A stretch of 64,000 bases of DNA from Brassica napus. Its lineage: Eukaryota > Streptophyta > Magnoliopsida > Brassicales > Brassicaceae. The stretch lies in assembly GCF_020379485.1 (NCBI RefSeq), contig NC_063444.1, forward strand, positions 6,768,652 to 6,832,651, in the 5' to 3' direction. Positions 12,398 through 24,700 of this stretch are shown here, piece after piece. The translations under genes and the position numbers were made by a program. The notes beneath the pieces were generated by a model that was not told where the DNA came from, made no database searches, and was given only the letters and a program-made list of their open reading frames with translations. Every line of letters begins with the position of its first letter. Position 1 is the stretch's first letter.

Positions 12398-12876
12398 CTT
12401 TTTCCTTAGATTTTTTTTTGAAATTTTTTTTTCTGATTTTTTTTTTTCCGTTTGTGTGTTGTGAAGAAGAGAGTTGTGGGAAATGACATATATATAGAGA
12501 AATTTTCGAGTTGGGTAGTTGAAATATAACAACGATTTTACAAGGAATGTTTTACATGGTTTTAACATAATATTTACAACGACTTTACGACGAAATTAGG
12601 TAAGTTAAAGCACATTGAATACACGTTTTCACCTAAATATAACGGTAACATGTTTCGTTGTAATGTCGATGTAACAATTACGACGTATTTCTCATTCCAC
12701 GTACTTTCGTCGTAAACTTACATGGACTTTACGACGAAAATATTTCCTCGTAAATTTACATGGAGTTTACGACGAAATTTGGTCTCCTCGTAATTGCGTT
12801 GTAAACACCATGTAAATTTACGAGGAAATATTTTCATCGTAAATCTTCGTTGTTATGGGGACGTTTTCTTGTAGTG

Positions 12877-13066
12877 TAACACCATTACCAACATCAGAAC
12901 TCCTACAAGTTGACCAAACCTCCTCATGAAGGACAAAAAACAGAGCTGAGCCTATTACAAAACAGAGCACAATAAAACAGAGGGCAAGTCCCAACTTTCA
13001 TCAGCTCACTCCTTCCTTTAAACATGAACTTGTCCCATCACCTTCTTTCCTTCACCGAGACAGCAA
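12877..13066. other. 3' flank of LINE-type RNase H relic
   Basis: AC-rich sequence directly after CACTA element 1, which inserted here. It probably represents the 3' end of the retroelement whose RNase H lies to the right (minus strand). No own coding sequence seen. Confidence 0.35.
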
Positions 13067-13668
13067 TCAGAGGGATCGGCTTTCATTAACAAAGAACTCA
13101 AACAGCCAAGATGGGTGGCCTCTAGCAACATAAGAGTTAACCAGCCCATACTTGATAACACTTTAGGCAATGAAAAAAGCTCCTCTATTTTCTTCTCTAG
13201 TCACCACCTTCAATTTCCAGTTGAGTATTCCTTCCAGTTCCTTTTCCATTAGGGAACTTTGCTGAAGGAAGGAAGGCCAAGCTTGTGGACGTTGAAGCGC
13301 GCCAAACAAATCCCCAAATTCACCCGCAAATATTATATTGGATTGTTTCTGGCTTCTCATATTCTCAAAAGCCCACAAAACAACCACTAACTTTGCATCA
13401 TCTCTATTCTTTATTCCAGAGAAAGCTCTTCGACTATGACAAGTACCACCCCTCTATCATTTCTTAGCACCCATGCTCCTCCTACACATCCCTTACTTTT
13501 TGAATACTCCATTCCCACATTACACATCAGCCAGCCAGGTTCTGGTGGAGTCCATTTTCGCTGTGCGAGCGGAGAGGACGTTATTTCTGCTTTTGCTCAC
13601 TCTGCCTCGGTCTCGTGCGCTACATACCACTTGTCAGTCTCGTGAATCGCTTTCTGGACCAGTTCCAT
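13067..13668 (-). pseudogene. LINE-type RNase H domain (RVT_3) relic
   Basis: Minus-strand frames read KWTPPEPGWLMCNVG, then GGAWVLRNDRGVVL, then (after a frameshift near 13435) AFSGI..RDDAKLVVVLWAFENMRS, RPQAWPSF and a final VARGHPSWLFEFFVNE. This is the order seen in RNase H-like domains at the C-terminus of plant non-LTR retrotransposons. Damage: TGA at 13597-13599, the frameshift, and a TAA near 13162. Its N-terminal edge is joined in frame to a copia reverse transcriptase. Confidence 0.65.
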
Positions 13669-14400
13669 ACCTTGTCCAGGACATCCCTTGAGGTAACGAA
13701 CGACCCGTAATGCAGCTTCCCCATGAGGTAAGTGAGGTTTCTGCATGAATGATGAAAGGATGTGAACTATGTAGCCAAGTTCTGGTCGTGTATGAGTCAA
13801 ATAGATTAAGCGTCCAACAAGGCGACGATATTGATGCGCATTGGCGAGAGGGCCTTTAGCTGCGATGAGTTTGTGGTTGAGTTCCACGGGGACAGGTGAT
13901 GGTGTGGCCCCCAGGAGTCCAGTCTCTGCTATAATATCCAGTGTGTATTTCCTTTGAGAAAGATAGAACCCAAACTCATTACAAGCCACCTCAATGCCTA
14001 GAAAATATTTTAGTTTGCCAAGATCCTTCATACGGAAGCAACGTTGTAGATATTCTTTGAATTCTTTAAGTGTGGTAGCATCATTGCAGGCAATGACGAA
14101 ATCATCGACGTACACCAGAATATGAAGACAAATAGAACCTCAGACCTTAGAGAATAGTGACTGGTCAGCATAATCATGCGAGAATCTGAACTATTCTAGA
14201 GCAGAGGAGAGTTTGGCATACCAGCACCTTGGTGCCTGTTTTAACCCATATAGTAATTTCTTCAAACGACAAACCTTTGTAGGATCTGAAGCAGTAATGC
14301 TTTGAGGAAGTTTCATGTAGATTTCTTCTTGAAGATCCCCATGTAAGAAAGCATTGTGGAATATTATGAACTCCCCCTCCTTGAAATACCTGCTCTTCAA
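13669..14400 (-). pseudogene. Ty1/copia reverse transcriptase fragment
   Basis: Reading leftward: [30 protein letters not shown], then the YVDD catalytic motif with downstream KDLGKLKYFLGIEV and HQYRRLVGRLIYLTHTRPEL and RVVRYLKG, the standard order of copia RT. Stops occur between the two open parts (about 14130-14195). The part before HNAFLHG and the copia RNase H are absent, and no LTRs were found. The frame continues without a stop into the LINE-type RNase H relic. Confidence 0.85.
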
Positions 14401-15188
14401 AAATCTCGCCAGCAGAGATTGAGGTTGGGTTAAGATTTTCCAGGCTTGTTTGGCTAATAAAGCGCGAACTTTCTCGTTTAATTAATTTGTAGGTTAGTTT
14501 AAAGAAAACACGAATCAGAAATGTCAAATCCAAGTTCTTGGATCAAAGCACGTAACCTCTAGGGTTTCTAACCAAAGGAAAACAAATTTATAAGCTAAAT
14601 TATCTTCGTATAGGTTTCTACAAAAGTACATGATGAATATTGAAATTCCCAAATACGTAATTTTGTTTATGCAAACACAGACATGGAACAGTAATGTACG
14701 ACCGTACGAGGTTGAAAACTACTGTTCGTAAGCAGAACTCATCATCGTTTTGACAAAATAAAAAAAGTCGTCATCATTTCGTTTCTTGCATACATGTACA
14801 GTATTTGAAGAAAATGTGAATAGGCACGTGCGAAGGAGAAAGAAGAAGACACGTGGGAAATTAAAGATGAGAGAGAGAGAGAGAGAGACCAACGTATTGC
14901 TGTCGGCCACGAAGCAGGCTGTCACTTCTCTCATGAAAAACATTGGGAATTGCTCTTTGTTTCTTTTCTCTCTCTGAAGCCCTTAAATCTCGGGGGGAGT
15001 TATGTAAGAACATCTATCTACTAGGCTCCTGCGTTTTCACCTGCCATAATTCACCGTTTTCTGTTGATATTCAAAATGTTTATGATACAAACAAAAGCTT
15101 ATTTATAAGTATACTCTTAAGTAATTAATTATTAATTTTACCAAAAGAGAAGTCACGAGATAGTGTTTAGTCCGTCTGTTCTTTAGTA
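14401..15188. other. Non-coding region with two G-boxes and (GA)n
   Basis: CACGTG cores lie at 14825-14830 and 14850-14855, 25 bp apart, followed by a (GA)n run at 14871-14889. The short open frames here have no recognisable domain. It may be an old promoter or UTR, but no gene it could serve is visible. Confidence 0.35.
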
Positions 15189-15436
15189 CTCTCTCCGTTT
15201 CTTAATGATAGACTTTTTAGAAAAAATATTTATTTCAGAAAGATGTATTTTTTGTGTTTTCTATGGAAAAAATTATAAATTTCAAGAAAGTTAATTGACT
15301 TTATTGAATTACTATTGGTTAAAAGTTATTGAAAATTGAAAATTATAGAAAACAATACATTTATTATGGTAGTTTAATGTGTTTTCTTAATATGTGTGAA
15401 AATACTAAAAAATCTATATTTTAGAAACGGAGGGAG
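15189..15436. mobile_element. Stowaway MITE 1
   Basis: Ends CTCTCTCCGTTTC and GAAACGGAGGGAG are inverted repeats, flanked by TA on both sides (15187-15188 and 15437-15438). Length 248 bp and AT-rich interior are typical of Stowaway (Tc1/mariner-derived) MITEs. Confidence 0.85.
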
Positions 15437-15513
15437 TACTATATAAGATGATTTGTTTGAATGCACGAGAATTGAGAAAATTATTTTTAAAAAGATAATA
15501 TTATTAAATAATA

Positions 15514-15759
15514 CCCCTTACGTTCCTAAATATAAAATGTTTAGGTAAAAACATGCGTATTAGGAAAATTATCTTTTTGTCTAGAAAACATCATTAAAAC
15601 TATAAATTAATGTTATTCAACCAATTACAAAAAAAATATCAAATATGATTGGTTACACGGTTTTTAATAAAGTAAAAAGTTACATAGAAAAATAAAAATA
15701 TTTTATATATTAAAACATCAAAATTCTTTAAAACATCATACATTTAGAAACATAGAGAG
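15514..15759. mobile_element. Stowaway MITE 2, degenerate
   Basis: Left end CCCCTTACGTTCCTAAATAT and right end ATTTAGAAACATAGAGAG are imperfect inverted repeats with flanking TA. A further relic of the same family (AGAACAGAGGAAG) ends near 15919. Confidence 0.6.
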
Positions 15760-16022
15760 TATAAATTAAATATAAGTTAATCAATCATAAATAATACAGT
15801 AAATGGTAATTGGTTGATCAATTTTCAATAAAGTTAAAATACTTAAAAGTATCAAAACATCTTATATTTAGAAACATCAAAAACATTTCAAAACATCTTA
15901 TATTGTAGAACAGAGGAAGTATAGTTTAAGGAAAAAGGGAAGTGTTATTTTTGATACAGAATTATTTTTGATACAGAATTATTTTTGATTCACTTAATCA
16001 TTAGTTCTATGGTTATTCTATA

Positions 16023-16281
16023 CTCCCTCCGTTCTCCTGAAAGTAAAATTTTCTAGATTTTCCACGTTTATTAAAAATATAAGAAATGTTTACAATTTAG
16101 TTTACAGTTTATTTTTCAATACACTTTCCAATAATTATTCACTAATAAGATTTAATCAATTTAAATATTTACAATTAATGTTCCTCAAATATATACAAAA
16201 ATACTTTAAAAGTGTAGAAAATCTATTTTTGTGGAATAATAATAAGCTCTGGAAAATCTTATTTTGGGGAACGGTGGAAAG
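16023..16281. mobile_element. Stowaway MITE 3
   Basis: Left end CTCCCTCCGTTCTCCTGAAA after TA; the right end GGGGAACGGTGGAAAG is a mutated inverted copy. Interior is AT-rich and similar in layout to the copy at 21661. Confidence 0.7.
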
Positions 16282-16538
16282 ATATATAAAAGGGATTTAG
16301 TTAGTTCACAAGATAAAATTGCAGATACATACAAATCAAAATAGTGGCATCCCCGATCCGAGAAGTTTTGTCCTCGTAAACTAGATAAAATTCCACGAAA
16401 GTCCTATTAATATATTGGATTCATTGTAAATAACAAAATTAGTATTACATGATTTCAAATATATATATATACAACGTACACGATGTATCTATATGTGTGT
16501 GTGAATGTGATGTGAGGAAAAAGAAGAGCAGCTGAGCA

Positions 16539-17688
16539 GGTAAAGGATTCAGAGGTATGGGGTTTGCTTGAAGTCGGAGATATCCTTTTAAATCATTTAT
16601 TAAACTCTTCGTGCTTCCCTAAGAACTTCACAAATTTTAGGTGTACTTCTCAGTTATTTTTGCCTTTATTTTGTTTATTAATACAGTTATTTAATGGTTC
16701 AAATTTTTCTTTTTGTCAAATAGTTATTTAAGATAAATTGATGTATTTAAGTAAAAAATTCATTACCGCACCTAAGAAGCACAAATCTGTTAATTAAACG
16801 AAAATTGTATGGAAGAAGGAAAAAAAATCATCATAAAAAAAGAAAGGAAAATATTCTCTTTTTTTTTTGTAAATGGAAATTAAAGTTTGGGATTGAGTAG
16901 TTATCTCTTCTTTCTTAAAATATAAGACAAGGAGTATCATCTCAAATTTGATCGAATCCTACTGTTTTCCTATTTGGTTTTATCCGAATTACCCATGCAT
17001 TGTCTATACCACCACACACATGCATGTTTAACATATACAGTTTTTTGTTTGGTTTTTTTTTTTTTTTTTTTTTTTTTTAACTCCGATTTATTATGACATT
17101 ACATTTATGGTTTGGTAAAGGATTCAGAGGTATGGGGTTTGCTTGAAGTTGGAGATATCCTTTTAAATCATTTATTAAACTCTTCGTGTTTCTCTAAGAA
17201 CTCTACAAATTTTAGGTGTACTTCCCAGTTATTTTTGCATTTATTTTGTTTATTAATACAGTTATTTAATGGTTCAAATTTTTCTTTTTGTCAAATAGTT
17301 ATTTAAGATAAATTGATGTATTTAAGTAAAAAATTCATTACCGCACCTAAGAAGCACAAATATGTTATTTAAACGAAAATTGTATGGAAGAAGGAAAAAA
17401 AATCATCATAAAAAAGAAAGGAAAATATTTTCTTTTTTTTTTGTAAATGGAAATTAAAGTTTGGGATTGAGTAGTTATCTCTTCTTTCTTAAAATATAAG
17501 ACAAGGAGTATCATCTCAAATTTGATCGAATCCTACTGTTTCCCTATTTGGTTTTATCCGAATTACCCATGCATTGTCTATACCACCACACACATGCATG
17601 TTTAACATATACAGTTTTTTGTTTGGTTTGGGTTTTTTTTTTTTTTTTTTTTTGAACGCTGATTTATTATGACATTACATTTATGAAA
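16539..17688. repeat. 575-bp tandem direct duplication
   Basis: Two head-to-tail copies (16539-17113 and 17114-about 17688) start GGTAAAGGATTCAGAGGTAT and end TTATGACATTACATTTATG. They differ by few substitutions and by the length of a poly(T) tract (17050-17079 versus 17633-17653). No recognisable gene; the 17112-17306 open frame is part of the repeat. High identity points to a recent duplication. Confidence 0.9.
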
Positions 17689-18558
17689 AATATTATATAG
17701 ACAATTGACAACCGGTAATACTACCTACCTTATGAAGATCTAACACCTAATTCTATCATCTGAGCCGTCCTATGAAGATCCATTTCTGACCAGATTTACT
17801 TGCACCATGTTGAAGTTTCTTTGTAAACCTTTCTTTTTGTAGTCTACATTAATAAATCGCTCTTTTTCGAGACTTGAAACCTGAATTTCCTGTAATCTGC
17901 AAGAAATTACATAGTATGAGGTTCGAACCCCAGACCTGGGTATAGAAACCTTTAAACTTTAACCAATAAGCTACGGTGCTTCCACTTTTTTTTTTGGGTC
18001 TAAGCTTAACATATACAGTTATTAGTTTATATACGTGCGTTTATATAGAACCACTAAATCAAATAAATTAAAGTAGATTTAAAATTTTATGAAATAAATT
18101 ATTGCTTTGTATGCGTATATATATACACTAGTATGAAAGTTGGTTTTAAGTGATATATTAAAAAGTATCTAGCTAATCACTTATCATGGTTACAATTGAC
18201 CAACTCGAATAATCGAGGCGACTAAGAGCCCTTTTGTGATTCTTCCAAGTCATTAATATTTAATGGAGTCTTAATGCATGAGCTAATTTGTCCATTTCCC
18301 ACCATAAACCTAATTAACAAAATATATAAATGAATACTAATCTTTAACTAATACTCCACTATTAGAATTGGACCAAGACCAGTTGGATAATGACTTTCGG
18401 ACGCGAAATCAGTGATTAGCTTGCCTTAATGAGTAGTTAAGTCCGAAGTCCCCATAATTACAACTTTTTGTGATTTGGTCTTGAAAACCAACCCTCCACT
18501 TTAAATAAATCACATCATAAATCAACTAATGTCGTTAGCTAGTTAATTTTTAAATTAA
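17689..18558. other. Intergenic, no gene seen
   Basis: AT-rich. At 17920-17990 a GGTTCGAACCCC stretch looks like a tRNA T-arm but no cloverleaf follows, so it is more likely TE-derived. Otherwise nothing recognised. Confidence 0.4.
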
Positions 18559-18689
18559 CTAGGGATTGGCCCGCCCTACGGGCGGGTTTCTGTTTAGTTA
18601 ATCTAAAAAATATGATATATGTGTTGTGGATGTTCAGAGGTATATTTGCTTATTGCGAGAGATTTGTTTGTTTTGAGAGAAGTTGATTT

Positions 18690-19870
18690 AATACAAAAAA
18701 GTTCAAATTAATAAAAATATTTTTATATACCCATATATTTTCTTAGATGATTACATAAAATAATTAAGTAACATAAACTAATATATGTTTAATTATCTAA
18801 ATTTTTTTTATAATTAGTAATATTGAATTTTTTTATTTATTTTTCATAAATTTAGTTCACAATAATATCTTTCAATTACAGCAAAAAAATATCGATAAAT
18901 TATATTTTACTTATATAATATTATTTTAAATACAATCACAATTTTTTTACTGTTTATTTTTAAGAGTTTCATAAATTTAGTTGACTATAATATCTTTCAA
19001 TTACAGCAAAAAAATAATATTACTTGAGAAGTCAGTTTTCTATGTGTCGCTCTCACGTTAATTCTCACGATGTTTGATTACACTGATACCCTTAATGAAT
19101 TAACTTACATTTAAAATATTATTATTTATTATTTTATGTAGTTTCCTTTTTTAAAAATTTCTAAAAATATACACACAGAATAAAAAATAATTTTTTATAA
19201 AGTTAAGAAAAAAAGAAGAATTGAGAAACGAAAATATATGTATATATAATATGATTTCATAAAGAAAGGAAAGTTCACAAAATAGTAATATTACATTTAA
19301 AAAATATTTTTAAATAACATAAAATATTATTTTGAACTAATAAAATACTTTCTTTATATCTATATTTTCTTAGATGAAAAGTATAAATTTCTATATAACA
19401 TGATTTCATTAAAAACAATTTACACATATAATCTTGATATTAGAAACAAAAATATTGTTTCTTCTAAATTATAATTTAAACAATACAAAAAAGTTCAAAT
19501 TAATAAAAATATTTTTATATACCTATATATTTCTTAGATGATTACACAAAATAATTAAGTAACATAAACTAATATATGTTTAATTATCTAAAAATATTTT
19601 ATAATTAGTATTATTGAAATTTTTATATATTTTTCATAAATTTAGTTCACTATAATATCTTTCAACTACAGCAAAAAAATATCGATAAATTATATTTTAC
19701 TTATATAATATTATTTTAAATAAAATCAGAATTTTTTTACTGCTTATTTTTAAGAGTTTCATAAATTTAGTTGACTATAATATGATTCAGTTACAGCAAA
19801 AAATATCGATAAATTATATTTTACTTATATAATATTAGTTTAAATACAATCACAATTTTTTATTGCTTAT
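18690..19870. repeat. Internal direct repeats of the Helitron
   Basis: A block starting AATACAAAAAAGTTCAAATT is present near 18697 and again near 19480, and its last third (ATAAATTTAGTT to CAATCACAATTTTTT) occurs once more before 19870. Offset of the main copies is about 785 bp. Confidence 0.7.
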
Positions 19871-20359
19871 TTTTAAGAAATATTTAAAAAAACTAAAAAA
19901 ATTCTAAAATAAACATCGTTTGATCAAATAGTTACAAAATAGTTTAATGAGGTAGATATATTATATTTTATCACTATTAAAGTTATTTTTTCTTAATATT
20001 TAATATGTTTTTAAATTTTATGTTTTTATATTTGTGGAACTTAATAGAACCATAATCAAAATACCAAAGCAAATCTGAATTCTCATTTTTAAGATTATTC
20101 AAATAAATTTTGGTTTCCATTCAATAAATCAAAGGCATACAATTATTTAGAATTTTTAAAATATTTTAATTATTGTAAATATTGATATATGTACATGAGC
20201 TTTCAAAAATGTATCAGCTACTTACACATGTAACTTTCATATTGATCATACTTTATTTTCTAATATTGTTTTAAAAAACATCAACATATAATTTGATAAA
20301 TGTTAAAAAAATACATGCACATTTGACTTAATTATAATAAAAAAGTAATTATACTTCAT

Positions 20360-21010
20360 TTTTAAGTGGGCCATCTCAAGTCAACAAAGAACAACGAAAC
20401 AAAGTGGGCCATCCGAAGAACTTTGAATGTTGTTGTTATCATCATCATCATCATCATCGTCCTCATCGGTGTAATCGCATTTCCTCATCTGTGTATGTCC
20501 TCTGTTGACCTTAATTCTTATAATCAATTGGTAGAGAATGTAAAGCTTTCATCTTGTTCTCGTTATCTGATTCTCTTCATCGCGTTTCATTTGCGATTGT
20601 TACGGACCTGCAATCGTCGAAAGGTCGAGTCTTTTTGGTTAGATTGTTCTGGGTTTCGCGTGATTAAGGTAAGAAAAGGGAAAATTAGGAACTTTTAGGT
20701 TCGTGATTTGATTCTATTCATAAAGTTGTAACCAAATGACCATGGACCCTCGGGTAGTAGAAGATGATGATAACTTAAAAGAGTGAGTCATCCTTTCGGT
20801 TTTAACCAGCGATTCTCCTAGAGTAGGGATTTGGAGGCTGTATAGGTCTAAGGAACATGTCACCACTTTCTCCCACCCACCCTGCCTTCATCGCGGGCCT
20901 TTGACTTTGACTCCATCTTCCTCCGCCCATCGCTGCATTTGCCACTGCAATCTCTGATGGCCCATGTCAGATCCCGGTGGAAGACGCTGCTGAAGGTAGC
21001 GGCTGCTGAG
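20360..21010. other. GC-richer segment inside Helitron, possible capture
   Basis: Composition differs from the AT-rich remainder. It contains an (ATC)n run at 20438-20459 and three GGGCCATC/TGGCCCAT-type motifs (20368, 20404, 20958). The best open frame (20366-20698) has no domain I recognise. Helitrons often carry gene pieces; whether this is one needs a homology search. Confidence 0.35.
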
Positions 21011-21660
21011 ATCCTCGGAGGTGACATTTCTCATTTGGTTTCATCCGAAGCCCAAACATAACTCAATAAACTCAAGCCCATCTGACGTGTTTTAATGAAA
21101 TGTTGTGATTGGAGGAATTTAATAAGTGACGTGGACAGGCTAGAATCTCTTCATATCTTGCTTTTAGTATAGTATAGATCACGCAAATCTATAATTGCCG
21201 GCCTCTAATACGGAGCTTTGGATACTAACTAGACGACAAAAATTATGCATTCTTCATATAAACTTTTTATCCTTCAATAACTAGCTCAAATTATTTTTTA
21301 ATTCAAATTATAAAAGAAATAAGTTGATACAAATTTTTTTGTTGTGCTTTTATTTAATTATATTCATAACATGTTCCGGGTAAGAAAAACATAGAGCTAA
21401 TTTTCAATACACATTAAGTCTAAAGATAGATGGTCGTCGCTTTACAACCTTGCAAGTGCCTACATATTTATGTTTGTCAACGGAAATTTATGCTACTATT
21501 TTTTCTATAATTTATATTTTGTCAACTTTATCATTTTAGTACTCATTTATAGCATAAAATTATCGAAAATACATTATGATCACTAGAAACGATAATGATT
21601 TTTCATCTTATCTATTCATTTAAATAGTGTACATGTAATTAAATAACATGGATATATATA

Positions 21661-21953
21661 CTACCTCTGTTCCTGAAAGTAGAGTTTTCTAAATTTATTT
21701 TTTGTTACAAAATGATAGATTTTCTAAAATTTATCATTTCTAAAAATTTAAGGTATTTTTAGTAGTTAATGTTTAAAAGTTGTATACTTTTAAGAAACAT
21801 TAATTGAAAATATTTGAATTGGTTAAATACTATTGGTTGATATTTATTAGAAAATGTATAATAACATGAATAATAAATTTAATTGTAAACATTTATTATA
21901 TTCTTAATATGCGTGAATACTCTAGAAAATCCTTCTTTCGAGAACAGAAGGAG
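21661..21953. mobile_element. Stowaway MITE 4
   Basis: Ends CTACCTCTGTTCCTGAAAGT and GAGAACAGAAGGAG are inverted repeats with TA flanks (21659-21660, 21954-21955). Confidence 0.75.
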
Positions 21954-22336
21954 TATATAATAATAATGCGATTGGTACTAATCTCGTAAAAGTGAGTCAT
22001 TATAAATTTTCAAAAAAGTGACACATAATAACAAGAATAGTAATCTTTTACCATATGAAGTAAGAAAAAAACTACAAAAATAATCACTGCATTTTATATT
22101 CATATTTTCCTCATGTAATATTATAAACCTACCCTTTTTGCCAATTTTAATGAAAAGGTTGTGCAATAAAATTTTCCAGCGAGAGTGGGAAGAGGTTATT
22201 GGGAACAAAATTTATGTGGAGGTTGATAATTATTAAAGTTGATAGATTTTTAAAAGCCAAATAGATTTAATAAATATTGGCCTTTATATATATATATATA
22301 TGTTCTCAACAAAAGTTTCTTCTAAGGTAATATATA

Positions 22337-22573
22337 CTCCCTCTGGGTTTAAATATATGATGTTTAAGATTTTACACATATATTAAGAAACAATAAATAC
22401 ACTATTTTAATTGTTATTTTTTTGTTATATCAATAAAGTTTCACCATTCATAATTTTACTTTTTAATGTATGTTTAAATTTTAAAAATAAATATATTAAT
22501 TATATCTAAAAACATCATACATTTGTATACAAAATAAAAGAAAAGAACATCTTACGTTCGTATCCGGAGGGAG
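22337..22573. mobile_element. Stowaway MITE 5
   Basis: CTCCCTCTGGGTTTAAATAT at the left and CGTATCCGGAGGGAG at the right, flanked by TA. 237 bp. Confidence 0.8.
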
Positions 22574-22617
22574 TACAAGTTTTTCTAGAAATTTTCAAAA
22601 TTTATTGATGTAAGAAA

Positions 22618-22620
<3 letters not shown>

Positions 22621-22674
<54 letters not shown>
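22621..22674. repeat. (TA)n microsatellite
   Basis: About 27 uninterrupted TA units. Confidence 0.95.
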
Positions 22675-22677
<3 letters not shown>

Positions 22678-24175
22678 TGCTACACAAGAGCCTCACCAGC
22701 ATCATCTTTTTTCATGCTGCATATATTGAACACATTAGAAAAAAAACTAACTAAAGTAGAAGAAGAAAAACAATTTCATAACGTAAAAATATAATTCTCT
22801 AAATCGATATTAATGGTATCACCATTGATGTCCGAATGAGAGATGAGAAGAGACGAATGAGACATGAGAAAAGACGAATGGGAGATGTTTATGGATCCGA
22901 TTGGTAATGGTTGTACCTTTAAAATTTTTGTTGTAGAAAAAAATCTGTAGATTTTTTGCTGTGGCTTTAGATTTTATTGCTGTATAATTTTATGCAAAGC
23001 ACTAAACAATTGTTTTGGATATTTGGCTCTGCAGAGCACTTGTACAGCTGTAGGTTTTTTCAAGAGCTGTGGTTTCAAAAAAAAAGTAAAGCTTGATTGC
23101 TCTGAATTTGGTGCTGTAGAAATAAATAGGGTTGTGGACAATACCTACAGCAACTACCAATCATCCTATATGTATTACATTGATTTTTAAAGTTCTACGA
23201 GGAAACATGATATTTTCAAAATCTAGTTTTACTAATATTAACATTCCAAAAACAATAGAATTTAATACAGTTACAAAATCAATAGTAACTAAACTTTTTT
23301 AACAACAAAGGATTTGAAAGAAATTTAAAAAAAATTCAAACTAATAACAATAAATTTTACTAAGATTTTTAAAAGTCTATAAACCAATAACTATGGAATC
23401 TCAAAATCTCATCTAGATTTTGCCTACCAATAACCCTTTAAGATTATGTAATTTTACTATGCAATCATTATGCGATGAACATTTTCCTTATAATTTTAGA
23501 CATATACATAAACATGTACAATTTCTTTATGCACACAACCACATGCAAGAATCTGATACTATATCCGTTCTCTTGTTTACATCCGTTCTATTATATATAA
23601 AGAATAATGTGTGTTTTATGTACTAGGATTTAGAGAAAATTTGTGGAATAAAACCTTTTAAATATATACATTTTCTCTTTTTTATTTTGTTTAAATCCTA
23701 TCAACTAGATAGATTTTTGTTTTTTGATAGGGCTGAGTAAATAAACCAACCCGGACCGAACTCAACCCGATAAAAATGAATCTGAACCTATCTAAATGCG
23801 ACATAAATATCAAATAGATCTTGTTTTACGGTATTTTGAGTTACGAAAAATCTGAAAAAGTTCAAAATCTCCAGAAATAATTTTTACCAAACTTAATCTC
23901 AATTTCCAATATGTGTCCAAAATACATTAAAATATTATTGAATACCTAAAAATTATATGTTACATGAATAATTAACTCAAATAGTTAATTTAATATATAT
24001 TTTTGTATTTGGTCAATACTGATGTTTTTATGTTTTGATAATTACATTTAAAGTTTAATTACGAATAAGATCAACTTGCAGGACACTTAACTGCCTCCAC
24101 CTAGTTATGATGATTCCCATCTTTCCAATGACTTTTAAGCTTCTTTTAAATTCACGTGCGTTTTATTCTTATTTA
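22674..24175. other. Intergenic, no gene seen
   Basis: AT-rich. Near 23730-23790 a short CCGGACCGAACTCAACCCGA stretch recalls the CCGAA repeats elsewhere. The open frame 23420-23626 has no recognisable feature. Confidence 0.4.
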
Positions 24176-24700
24176 GACCATCTCCAATGTATTCTCCTAT
24201 TTTTACCTCTAAAATAGAGCATCTCTAAAAGAGAGATGAGTTTCTCTCCAATGTATTTCTCTATTTTTGGCTCTATAAAGAAATATTCTCAAAAGATTCT
24301 ATTTCAATTTTACAAAAGATACATTTTGTTTATAAAAGTTGATAACTAATCCTATTTATTTTTAACTTTTAAAATATTTTCATAAACTTATGAATTTTTT
24401 TAAACTAAGGTTTTGTTAAAAAACTATTATGTAAATAAAAAATGTTATTATAATCCTACAAAAACTGTATTTCTCTATAAATATAATTATTTTGGTTACA
24501 ACTATAAAAATTTGAAAGTTAAAGGACTATTTTGAAAATAAAAAGTATGACTCTATAATAGAGGAATGCTATTTTTTCCTCTATAAATAGAGGAAAAAAT
24601 AGCAATCTCTATTTTAGAGGTGGAAATAGAGATGGGATGGAGCACTTTTACCTCTATTATAGCATATAGAGGTGAAAATAGCTAGGGGTTGGAGATGCTC
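24176..24700. mobile_element. Tourist-like (PIF/Harbinger) MITE
   Basis: Left end GACCATCTCCAATG and right end TTGGAGATGCTC are inverted repeats, both flanked by TTA (24173-24175 and 24701-24703), the Harbinger target duplication. Interior has several CTCTATTTTAGAGG-type palindromes. No ORF. Confidence 0.85.

Larger units (their letters stand above)
10546..12876 (-). mobile_element. CACTA element 1 (internally deleted, En/Spm-type)
   Basis: The right end is a canonical CACTACAAGAAAAC inverted terminus (minus strand). The left end reads AACGACAAGAAAAC, two mismatches. Both sides carry the 3-bp duplication TAA (10543-10545, 12877-12879). Subterminal DNA is packed with CGTCGTAAA / TTTACGAGG motifs, as in element 3. 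Only the first part of the TnpD-like gene and the last exon of the TnpA-like gene remain, so it cannot supply its own transposase. Confidence 0.9.
18559..21178 (-). mobile_element. Helitron, minus orientation
   Basis: On the minus strand it begins TCTATACTATACTAAAAG after an A (21178) and ends CTAG before a T (18559). A hairpin CCCGCCC-GTA-GGGCGGG sits just before the terminus. Both termini and the A|T target rule are satisfied, so the boundaries are firm. No Rep/helicase. It contains a direct repeat (18690-18980 and 19477-19870) and a GC-richer insert at about 20360-21010 that may be captured host DNA. Confidence 0.85.

Noticed and set aside
10546..12876. Short regularly repeated motifs considered as a CRISPR-like array
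   Set aside because: Eukaryotic DNA; units vary, occur in both orientations without uniform spacers, and lie at CACTA ends.
14786..14977. Possible small gene or known miRNA next to the G-boxes
   Set aside because: No recognised miRNA sequence, no extended stem-loop, and the ORF is driven by the (GA)n run.
17920..17985. tRNA-like GGTTCGAACCCC motif
   Set aside because: Resembles a T-arm only; no A box, no acceptor or anticodon stem. A similar GGTTCGAACC at 10093 also lacks a cloverleaf. Probably TE tails.
20366..20698. 110-codon ORF inside the Helitron
   Set aside because: Contains a (ATC)n-encoded poly-Ile stretch and no domain; kept only as possible captured DNA.
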